This document shows positions 9,386 to 17,442 of a stretch of DNA of 21,844 bases, one piece after another. The DNA comes from Syntrophaceae bacterium UBA2210. Its GTDB lineage: Bacteria > Desulfobacterota > Syntrophia > Syntrophales > UBA2210. The number at the start of each line of letters is the position of its first letter. Position 1 is the first letter of the stretch. The translations under genes were made by a program, and so were the position numbers. Where the stretch lies: positions 1 through 21,844 of the forward strand of contig DCUQ01000043.1 in NCBI GenBank assembly GCA_002327865.1. Reading direction: 5' to 3'. A model generated the notes under the pieces. It searched no databases. It was not told the DNA's origin and worked only from the letters and a program-made list of their open reading frames with translations.

Positions 9386-11329
9386 CTATACCACCTCTTC
9401 TTTTCTTATGGCCCCGGCCGGGCAGATATCGGCGCATACGCCGCAACCCACGCATATGATATCGTTGATCCTGCCGACACCCTTTTCCTTGTCCCAAAGC
9501 AGTCCCGGGCAGCCGAATATGCGTGTGCAGAGACGGTTACATCCGCAGTTCTCTCCGATGCATATTTCTTCGTCGACATTCATCCGGTATCGCTGTTTGC
9601 CCTTTCTCTCGGGACTGAGCGCGCATGCCTGGCGCAGCAGGAGCACTTTTGTTCCTTCCTCGTGTTCTATCAGGTGGTGAAGCGCTTGCCGGGTCTCTTC
9701 AAGATCGAACGGGTCTCTTACTTCGACTTTTGCTCCCATCGCCCTGCATATGTCGGCTATGTCGAGCGACGGCACGGTCTCTCCCTTGGCGTTTACCGGT
9801 ATCCCTGGATGTGGTTGAAACCCCGTCATTGCCGTGCCGCGGTTATCCAATATGACCATGGTAAAGGGAGAATTGTTATGAATCGCGTTGGCAAGGGCCG
9901 GCATCGCCGCGTGGAAAAATGTCGAATCGCCGCATACGGCAACTACGGGCTGATCCATTCCGAACTGTTTTAATTTTCCGAAACCGCCGGCTACTCCGCT
10001 CCCGGATCCCATTGCGTGCAGGGTCTTTACGATATTAAATCCTCCCGGCAGCAGTCCCACAACATAGCATCCGATATCTCCGCAGACAAATCCATTTCTT
10101 CCGTCCATTGCCAGAGCGTTATGTATGGACCACAGTGATGCCCTGTGGGGGCAGCCCGGACAGAGTTCCAGGCTTCTGGCAGGTGCCCCGGTTTCGACGA
10201 GTGCCGCGGCTTTTTTTACAAATTCTCCGGATATGGTTCGATATTCGACATCGAGTATGGAGGAGAGAGCCGAGACCACGATATCCGGATTTAACTCTCC
10301 AACAGAGGGAATATTCCCGGCGTTCTTTCCGTAGAATGTTTTGGGACCTGTCTCATGAGCCATCTCCGCTGCCAGGATCTTTATGTTTTCTTCAAGAATG
10401 GGGAGAACTTCCTCCACGACAAGGATCTGCTCCGTGCAGGACAGATACCGTTTGATGAGTCCGGGAGGGAGCGGCCATGTTGTGGCCAGTTTCAGAATGC
10501 CTACCCTGTCTCTCACATTCAGGAGGTGTACCGCTTCTCTGCTGTACAGGTTGCAAGCGCTGCTGGTGATGATCAGCAACTCCGGTTTTTCAGGCCCTTC
10601 GTATGTATTGAACGGACAATCTTCAAATATCGCCGCCGCTTTCTTTATCTTCTCCTGTTGCGGACCGTGCTGAAGTTTCGAAGCCCCGACAAGCATGCTG
10701 ATTACAGGTCCGGTTTCCGGGTCGGTAAGCGGTCCGTCAAACCTGAAGTCTGCCTTCGCATCGGTATGGGGCAGTTTCCCGTATCTGACGTTCCCGCTGG
10801 CGTGCGACATTCTCGTTACACTGCGTATCATAACGAGATTCCTGATTTCTTCGGAGAGTTCGAAGGCCCATTTCGTTATGTCCTTTGCCTCCTGGAAATC
10901 TCCCGGTTCGAGAAGTGGTATCTCGACGAGTCGCGCAAACGTCCTGGACTCTCCTTCGTTGACGCTCGACAGCGCCCCCGGGTCGTCGCACGCAACGAGA
11001 ACCATCCCCCCGCGGGTGCCGGAGCTTGCGAGGTGGAGCAGAAAATCGGACGCAACGTTTACGCCGTTCTGCTTCATGACACACATGGCACGAAGCCCGG
11101 CAAAGGAAGCGGCAGAGGCGACTTCCAGAGCCACTTTCTCGTTTATCGACCATTCCACATACAGGTTGCGTTCCGTTGCCGCGTCCGAAAGGGTCTCGAT
11201 AATCTCGGATGACGGTGTTCCGGGGTATCCCGATACGACGTGGACACCACCTTCCAGGGCGCCCCGGGCGATCGCCTCATTACCCATAAGCAGATAATCG
11301 TTATTTTCACTGTCGATCAGGTACGACAT
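9386..11329 (-). CDS. iorA: Indolepyruvate:ferredoxin oxidoreductase, alpha subunit
   Basis: A 647-residue thiamine-diphosphate enzyme subunit, full length. The N-terminal pyrimidine-binding part has LMGNEAIARGALEGG and VSGYPGTPSSEI. The thiamine-diphosphate core contains ELCPGCPHRA and the GDS (467-469) to LDN (494-496) metal-binding motif. A C-terminal two-cluster ferredoxin domain follows. Its second cluster is canonical (Cys626, 629, 632, 636-Pro). The first has the spacing variant Cys590, 595, 597, 601, 607, in place of the CxxCxxC order I recall for archaeal IorA. With IorB it converts aryl-pyruvates plus CoA to aryl-acetyl-CoA, CO2 and reduced ferredoxin, usually in anaerobic aromatic amino-acid breakdown or, run in reverse, synthesis. 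A GAGGGAG site precedes the ATG. The FrhB-like gene ends 17 bases upstream. Confidence 0.97.
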   Translation of the reverse strand: MSYLIDSENNDYLLMGNEAIARGALEGGVHVVSGYPGTPSSEIIETLSDAATERNLYVEWSINEKVALEVASAASFAGLRAMCVMKQNGVNVASDFLLHLASSGTRGGMVLVACDDPGALSSVNEGESRTFARLVEIPLLEPGDFQEAKDITKWAFELSEEIRNLVMIRSVTRMSHASGNVRYGKLPHTDAKADFRFDGPLTDPETGPVISMLVGASKLQHGPQQEKIKKAAAIFEDCPFNTYEGPEKPELLIITSSACNLYSREAVHLLNVRDRVGILKLATTWPLPPGLIKRYLSCTEQILVVEEVLPILEENIKILAAEMAHETGPKTFYGKNAGNIPSVGELNPDIVVSALSSILDVEYRTISGEFVKKAAALVETGAPARSLELCPGCPHRASLWSIHNALAMDGRNGFVCGDIGCYVVGLLPGGFNIVKTLHAMGSGSGVAGGFGKLKQFGMDQPVVAVCGDSTFFHAAMPALANAIHNNSPFTMVILDNRGTAMTGFQPHPGIPVNAKGETVPSLDIADICRAMGAKVEVRDPFDLEETRQALHHLIEHEEGTKVLLLRQACALSPERKGKQRYRMNVDEEICIGENCGCNRLCTRIFGCPGLLWDKEKGVGRINDIICVGCGVCADICPAGAIRKEEVV

Positions 11330-11346
11330 GCCGTTCTCCCTCGTGC

Positions 11347-12465
11347 TCAGCCGATAATTTCTTTGAGCGTTTTGTTATGTAGCCTGAGATATGATATCTC
11401 ATCTTCCGCCGGGTTGTTTACCATGCCGGCTTCGTATGCCTTCTTAAGCGCCCGTTTCTTTTTGTTGCCGGCTGCATGTTTCAGGTGAATCAGATTCATC
11501 TCCGGCATATCGTCGACGATCAGATATCCTTCTCTTACAGCTTCATCAACGATAGTCCGCCCCCGTTCGGTTCTTATTATAAGCGTGTTTTTCCCGGGAT
11601 CACCCTCAAGTACCCCGACCGATATATCGGAAAATTCCGATGTCATATCAATGCAGTATGAACAGGCATCGGGAATCAGCGTCCTTATTTCGTCCAGGGG
11701 GATAGACAGCGTTTCCCCTTCGTTTGTATGGATCTCCATGGCTTCGGCAGGCGGCGGCGGAATATCCGTTTTCTCTATCGTCTTTATATCGACGCGTGAC
11801 GACATGAATGGTTCAAAAACTCTGAAATCCAGGGCCCAGGTACAGAAAATGCCGACGACCAGATCGATGGGATCGGTGAAATCATTCTCTTCGAGTGGAT
11901 TTGTTCTCATCAGGGCCGCTGAGAGTGTCTGGCACGGCGTCGACGCAACGCCGATACGGCTCAATCCTTTCCGCATCGCACTGTGTACCGCGGAAATAGT
12001 GGGGGCGGCGGTATACATGGATAAAGCGCACGAAAGCACATCCTCAGGATACGTTACAATGCGGGGCTCCGGGAGCAGGCCTTCCCGGCCGGTGAGAACC
12101 GCTCCGTCTATATAGCCTCTTTCCAGGGCGAAATACATTATTGCCGATGCCGTTCCTCCGGCCTGGAATTTGTTCCCTGTGAATTTCCAGCCGGCTTTTG
12201 ATGTAAGAATCGACTGATAAAATCCCAGAGGATCGGTGCCGTAGGGTTTTCCGAAATATTTTCCGGACATGTAATCCAGATCGACTTCAAGCCGGGGACA
12301 ATAGGCAAAACATTTTCCCCGGGGGATCGTGCAGGGAAACAACATGACGGTTTTGCCCTTATAGGACTTGAAATAGGGGCACAGATCGATGCATGCCCCA
12401 CATCCCGTGCACAGGTTTCCGTTGATTATATTATCCAGCAATTTATTCGATCCGAGGACCTTCAT
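11347..12465 (-). CDS. Coenzyme F420 hydrogenase/dehydrogenase beta-subunit (FrhB) family iron-sulfur protein
   Basis: A 372-residue protein counted from the ATG at 12465. The N-terminus holds a ferredoxin-like Cys set (Cys19, 22, 25, 29-Pro) and a second set (Cys45, 52, 56-Pro) that looks incomplete for a [4Fe-4S] cluster. The FrhB/FdhB core follows, with the GVASTPCQTLSAAL strand and the C-terminal CSYCIDMTSEFSDISVG motif. Family members are FAD and iron-sulfur proteins that pass electrons to F420, NAD(P) or other partners. The acceptor cannot be read from sequence. It is the first gene of a three-gene operon with iorA and iorB, so it may serve as their redox partner (inference). A second in-frame ATG at 12477 is possible. 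I prefer 12465 because GGGAG lies 5 bases before it and because family members, as I recall them, begin there. Confidence 0.9.
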   Translation of the reverse strand: MKVLGSNKLLDNIINGNLCTGCGACIDLCPYFKSYKGKTVMLFPCTIPRGKCFAYCPRLEVDLDYMSGKYFGKPYGTDPLGFYQSILTSKAGWKFTGNKFQAGGTASAIMYFALERGYIDGAVLTGREGLLPEPRIVTYPEDVLSCALSMYTAAPTISAVHSAMRKGLSRIGVASTPCQTLSAALMRTNPLEENDFTDPIDLVVGIFCTWALDFRVFEPFMSSRVDIKTIEKTDIPPPPAEAMEIHTNEGETLSIPLDEIRTLIPDACSYCIDMTSEFSDISVGVLEGDPGKNTLIIRTERGRTIVDEAVREGYLIVDDMPEMNLIHLKHAAGNKKKRALKKAYEAGMVNNPAEDEISYLRLHNKTLKEIIG

Positions 12466-12752
12466 GTCCGCTCCCATCTAAAAATATACCTGAAAATCAT
12501 ATGGATTAAGATTTTCCTGAATTCTTTGTGATCAAAAATAAGCAGGAACGTTTCATGAGAAAAATACAAGAAAAATTAACTATCCCGTGAGACGGGATAA
12601 TATCGCGGGAGGTACGGGTCTGAAACGATGTTCCCGCGGAGAAACATCGGTAATGTCCGGGACCGGTTTGTAGCGGTTCGCAATATGGATATTCTCGGAT
12701 CTTTTTCCCGGAAGACCGTGCCGTAAAACACTTGAGTTTACATGTTCGATTA
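12466..12752. other. Noncoding gap with hairpins between the FrhB-like and PpiD-like genes
   Basis: This gap should hold both the end of the PpiD-like transcript and the start of the iorAB operon transcript. Two inverted repeats stand out: the hairpin at 12581-12599, annotated separately, and CGATGTT (12626-12632) with AACATCG (12643-12649) around a 10-base GC-rich loop. No confident minus-strand promoter for the operon was found. A plus-strand frame of 32 codons (12628-12726) is open but has no nearby ribosome-binding site. Confidence 0.5.
12581..12599 (-). terminator. Probable intrinsic terminator of the PpiD-like gene
   Basis: TATCCCGT (12581-12588) and ACGGGATA (12592-12599) form a perfect 8-bp stem around a 3-base loop. 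On the minus strand one G-U and one A-U pair can extend it to 10 bp, and TAATTTTTC follows, as in a rho-independent terminator. It lies about 155 bases past the stop of the PpiD-like gene. It could instead be an operator for the FrhB-iorAB operon, whose start is about 115 bases further on. Confidence 0.5.
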
Positions 12753-14348
12753 CTATAAATCTTCAGGTTTCTTAAGAATTTTCAAGCGTTTTTTGTCAGC
12801 CATTTCTCTCTTGGCACCTTCGAGCCAGGAGAGAAAATATTGCTCTTCCTTCAGACTCAGGAGATATTTTTTAAGGAGATCTTTTTCTTTTTCCCACTGT
12901 TTTTCGTCTAACGTGCCGGCTTCTTTAAACTTTACTATAATATAATCTCCATTGACGAGGAATACGTTATCAGGCAAAGGTTTTTTTTCGGATATTGTCA
13001 GGAGGGCTTCTTTCAGCTCCTGGGAATATCCTATCTTTGGTATGTCGGGTACGGGTAGAAACATACCTGTTTCCGATAATTTCAAACCTTCGTCTCTGGA
13101 CAGTTTTGCCATGTCCGTTCCGGTTTTCAAGCGGTCGAGTATATTTTCAGATTTTTCCCTGGATAATTTGATGGATTCGCTTGCCGTATAGCTTTTTCTG
13201 ACCTTATCGGTAATTTCTTCGAGTTTGGGTGTGTAGGACGGTTCCAGAGATACGACCCTGAACAGATAGTATCCGTTATCGTCCGAGAAGACCCTTCCCA
13301 TGTCCCCCGCTTTCAATCCTAATACATACTCGCTCAGATCCTGAAGCCCGGCCAATTGTCCGGTGAGGGGCACACCACGGGAAAAGCCTGCTGTCTGTAT
13401 CTTTAACCCTTTCTCTTTGGCATATTCTTCAAAATTCTCTTCCTGGTAAATTGTATCGTGTGCCGCTGTAGCCTCATCGAATGCTGTGTCCATGCCATGT
13501 GTCGACTTCAGCCGCGATATGATTATATCCCGAACTTCCGGCAGGGGCTTTATCGTTCCGTTATCTTCGAAATCGCTTTCATGATACTCGTAATATTGTG
13601 TTATCTCTTCGTCCGATATGGATTCAATATCTGCAAAAGAGTCTCCCCTGAACTCAATATATTCGATCTTTGCCTTTTGAGGAGTCCGGAATGCTTCACT
13701 GTGTTCTTTAAGATATTCTTCGAGCACCTCTTTCGAGGGTTCCTTGACGGCAACCATGTCCGTAGTGATCTTTATGAAATTGACATTGATTTTTCTGTTC
13801 TGGCTGTCATAGATGTCGCGGATTTCTTTATCGGACACTTTCGCCGATTCCTTTATGAGTCTTTCCAGTTTTTCTATTTTTAACGCCCTTCTTTGAATAG
13901 CTTCGAAATCTTCCGGTGTCAGCCTTTGGCTGCGGAGTACCCACTGGTAAGTCTTGTTGTCGAAAACACCGTTTCTCTGGAATGCCGGATGTGAAAGAAT
14001 GGATGCCCTGAGTTCTTCATTACTGACATCCAGTTTCAACTCATTGGCCTTTGATAATATAACCGCCCGGTTTATGAGTCTTTCGAATGCCTGTTGTTTC
14101 AGGTTCAATTTTTCTATCAGGCTGTCGGTAAGATTGTTCCCGTATCGTTGACGGTAGAGATCGAGCAGGTTCTGATATTCGCTCCGGAAATCCGCCCGGG
14201 CTATCAGTGATCCGTCGACCTCCGCAATGGTCTCGGTTATCTGTCTTCCACGCATTGATCCGAAGTAGAATACAAAAACAATTATAATGATACCGAGTAC
14301 AACCTTCATGAGCCAGTTTCTGGCATGTTTTCGCATTAACCGGAGCAT
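12753..14348 (-). CDS. PpiD/SurA-N-type membrane-anchored periplasmic chaperone lacking a recognisable parvulin domain
   Basis: A 531-residue protein with a short basic N-terminus and one membrane anchor (residues about 12-30), the topology of PpiD. The SurA_N_3-type chaperone region follows (about 31-225): ETIAEVDGSLIARADF, LIERLINRAVILSKANEL-like helices and HPAFQRNGVFDNKTYQWVL. In E. coli PpiD the segment YYDKHQAEF leads into a parvulin domain of roughly 90-100 residues and then a LDEVRDDI helix. Here YYEYHESDF (252-260) is joined almost directly to LPEVRDII (269-276), so the parvulin domain looks cleanly absent. The C-terminal half continues with repeated helix-rich modules. The likely role is folding of outer-membrane or secreted proteins, without isomerase activity. 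It is divergent from mreB. Confidence 0.85.
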   Translation of the reverse strand: MLRLMRKHARNWLMKVVLGIIIIVFVFYFGSMRGRQITETIAEVDGSLIARADFRSEYQNLLDLYRQRYGNNLTDSLIEKLNLKQQAFERLINRAVILSKANELKLDVSNEELRASILSHPAFQRNGVFDNKTYQWVLRSQRLTPEDFEAIQRRALKIEKLERLIKESAKVSDKEIRDIYDSQNRKINVNFIKITTDMVAVKEPSKEVLEEYLKEHSEAFRTPQKAKIEYIEFRGDSFADIESISDEEITQYYEYHESDFEDNGTIKPLPEVRDIIISRLKSTHGMDTAFDEATAAHDTIYQEENFEEYAKEKGLKIQTAGFSRGVPLTGQLAGLQDLSEYVLGLKAGDMGRVFSDDNGYYLFRVVSLEPSYTPKLEEITDKVRKSYTASESIKLSREKSENILDRLKTGTDMAKLSRDEGLKLSETGMFLPVPDIPKIGYSQELKEALLTISEKKPLPDNVFLVNGDYIIVKFKEAGTLDEKQWEKEKDLLKKYLLSLKEEQYFLSWLEGAKREMADKKRLKILKKPEDL

Positions 14349-14709
14349 TACTTTTCCTTTTACCTTTCAATTATAATGAGTGGCATTAGTAGTATAGTAA
14401 ATTTTAAAATGCAATAATTTTCTGTAAAGTAGCAGCTGATTGCGATGAATTCACCTGTGGCCGGAGAAATGTCAGATGTGCCGGGATGTAGCAGATTACA
14501 CGGATAGACTTATTGGCGGTAGTCAGCACGGTAATCCTGTGAGGTAATCGGGCCTTTTATGCTTGCGGTTGTCGGATCACAGTCGGTAACATGCATATTA
14601 AATTCGATATTCGAGACGAGTTGATCATTTCCTGAAACGGTGCCTGTGGGAGAGATCATGTGTTGCCGTGTGAGAACCTTGCGATTAAGGAGTTGGGATT
14701 TAATTTTAA
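14349..14709. other. Divergent intergenic region between the PpiD-like gene and mreB
   Basis: Apart from the mreB promoter to its right I see no gene here. A TATACT hexamer on the minus strand (near 14390) and a TATAAT near 14375 are possible -10 elements for the PpiD-like gene, but neither has a good -35 at proper spacing. The longest open frames are about 20 codons and have no ribosome-binding site. A small AT-rich palindrome (TCGATATTCGA) near 14600 is the only symmetric motif noticed. Confidence 0.4.
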
Positions 14710-15812
<1,103 letters not shown>

Positions 15813-16120
15813 CCGCTACATCAATGATCCCCGAATCAGAATGTCTTTCTAGTAGACAACCTGTGCCTTTTCAGTGCCGGTGCGGAGACAGTGAACAAAG
15901 AGCGAACTTCTGAAAAATGTTAAAACATAAAGGGGATCTGTCTTTCAACCGGAAATTCCTGTGTGCCCGTTTACGATTCATCTTTTTTTAATAAGCTGTA
16001 CAAAAATTAAGGTGCTTTGAATATTGCACTTGATACGCCGGTTATCAATCGCAGAGCGATAACCGCTAACGTTTCAAATATATCTTGTTTGATTACGGCC
16101 TGTCAGGATTAAGGTAGGAA
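15813..16120 (+). other. 308-base noncoding gap between mreB and mreC, with a hairpin
   Basis: No gene is seen. An inverted repeat CGGTTATC (16039-16046) and GATAACCG (16058-16065) with an 11-base loop lies about 55 bases before mreC. Inside it, TCGC and GCGA can form a competing small stem, and AGCG/CGCT around ATAAC offers a third pairing. No T-run follows it. A run of seven to eight T residues near 15985 has no stable stem in front of it, so I do not call a terminator. No convincing promoter for mreC was found. Confidence 0.4.
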
Positions 16121-16948
16121 ATGGCATCTCCCAGGAAATACTATACTGTGATCGCGGTTGGTATCGTCATACTTATTTCTCTAATACTCTTTTCTCTGAA
16201 TTTAAAGTCACCTGAAAGCATGAATTTTTGCAGAAAGGTAGTACTTGAGGCGGCAGTTCCACTCGAGAGTGCCGTCGATTCGGTGTTCGATTCGATTACG
16301 GGAACGTGGGAACGATATTTCATGCTTGTCGGTCTGGAGAAGAAAAGCAGGGAGATGGAGGCAAAGATCGCGGCACTGACGAAAGAAATAAATGATTATC
16401 GCGAATCGTCCCTCCAGTGTGAGCGGTTGAGGAAACTCATGGACTTGAGAAACGGGTTAACATTTCCAACAGTTGCCGCAAGTGTTGTAGGGAAGAACAG
16501 ATCATCGATATTCAAAACGGTATTGATCGATAAGGGGACTGCCGATGGAATAAAAGAAGGGTTTCCGGTAATGAGTACTGAAGGTATCGCCGGAAGAATA
16601 ATAGAAGCATCGCCGAACGCATCCAAGGTACTTCTTCTGGTGGACTATAACAGTAATATCGATGCCCTGATCCAGAGAAACAGGTGCCACGGCATGCTCC
16701 GGGGGGCCGGAAGCTTCGGATGCGAATTGAGATACGTTCAGAGGTCGGAAGACGTGAGAGTCGGGGATGTAGTCGTATCTTCAGGTCTTGCGGGTGTTTT
16801 CCCGCCAGGATTGCCGATTGGAACCGTGGCGGTGGTAGAAAAGGGGAACGCGGGTTTGTTCCAGAAGATCATAGTACATCCCTCCGCCGATATCGCGAAG
16901 CTGGAAGAGGTGCTGGTTATAATAAAGGAAAAAAAGGATAACGGATGA
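16121..16948 (+). CDS. mreC: Rod shape-determining protein MreC
   Basis: A 275-residue bitopic periplasmic protein that couples MreB filaments to PBP2 and activates wall synthesis. One N-terminal membrane segment (about 7-27) follows a basic start. A coiled coil (about 70-108) comes next, then the beta-barrel core with the family features VVGKNRSSIFKTVLIDKG, GFPVMSTEGIAGRI, VLLLVDYNSNIDALI and VVSSGLAGVFPPGLPIG. Length and order are normal. An AAGGTAGG site precedes the ATG. Its stop overlaps the mreD start by four bases (ATGA), indicating translational coupling. Confidence 0.96.
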   Translation: MASPRKYYTVIAVGIVILISLILFSLNLKSPESMNFCRKVVLEAAVPLESAVDSVFDSITGTWERYFMLVGLEKKSREMEAKIAALTKEINDYRESSLQCERLRKLMDLRNGLTFPTVAASVVGKNRSSIFKTVLIDKGTADGIKEGFPVMSTEGIAGRIIEASPNASKVLLLVDYNSNIDALIQRNRCHGMLRGAGSFGCELRYVQRSEDVRVGDVVVSSGLAGVFPPGLPIGTVAVVEKGNAGLFQKIIVHPSADIAKLEEVLVIIKEKKDNG

Positions 16949-17442
16949 TCTATTATCTTGTATTACCCTTTTTTTTGCTGTTGTTACTGACGATTCAAGT
17001 AACCGTTTTCGATATACTGACTTTCGGAAAGACGGGATTGGAAATTTCCTTGATACTGGTTATATATGCTGGATTTTATTTCAATATCATTCGGGGCATC
17101 GTTTTATCTTTTCTCCTGGGATTTCTTCTTGATTGTATAACGGGTGCCGTGCCGGGTTTCTTTATGCTCATTTATGTTCTGGTATTTTTGATTTCCCGAG
17201 GGGCTTCGCTCAAGATATATGCAAGAGGAACGGTTTTTACCATGGTTTTTACATTTGCGTGCCTCCTCTTTGAAAAGTTGCTGATAATAATAATGTACAG
17301 GGGTTTATACGGTATCGATGTGTTTCATGATGTGTCAAGGATTTCACTTTTCCAGGCTGTAGTTGCCGGTTTGTTCGCCCCCGCCTTCTTTGCCCTTTTT
17401 CATCGTATCGAGGTTTTATTGAATGCCTGGGAATCAAGATAA
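16945..17442 (+). CDS. mreD: Rod shape-determining protein MreD
   Basis: A 165-residue, very hydrophobic protein with about five membrane-spanning stretches and few soluble residues, as expected for MreD. The LLGFLLDCITGAVPGFFMLIY segment resembles the conserved middle helix pair with its polar residues (G-F-L-x-D). MreD is an integral inner-membrane part of the elongasome that tunes PBP2-RodA activity through MreC. Assignment rests on hydropathy, size and position, which together are strong. It overlaps mreC by four bases and mrdA by twenty. Confidence 0.92.
   Translation: MIYYLVLPFFLLLLLTIQVTVFDILTFGKTGLEISLILVIYAGFYFNIIRGIVLSFLLGFLLDCITGAVPGFFMLIYVLVFLISRGASLKIYARGTVFTMVFTFACLLFEKLLIIIMYRGLYGIDVFHDVSRISLFQAVVAGLFAPAFFALFHRIEVLLNAWESR

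Noticed and set aside
10108..11297. Long open frames opposite iorA
   Set aside because: They are antisense shadows of a well-conserved gene with clear family motifs throughout; none shows a known motif or ribosome-binding site.
12525..12540. TTTGTGATCAAAA as an FNR/CRP-type site upstream of the FrhB-iorAB operon
   Set aside because: The symmetry is incomplete and no promoter could be placed relative to it.
12628..12726. 32-codon plus-strand frame in the gap upstream of the FrhB-like gene
   Set aside because: The nearest purine-rich site is too far from the ATG, both flanking genes lie on the other strand, and no family is recognised.
15980..15992. T-run after mreB as an intrinsic terminator
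   Set aside because: No stable GC-rich stem directly precedes it.
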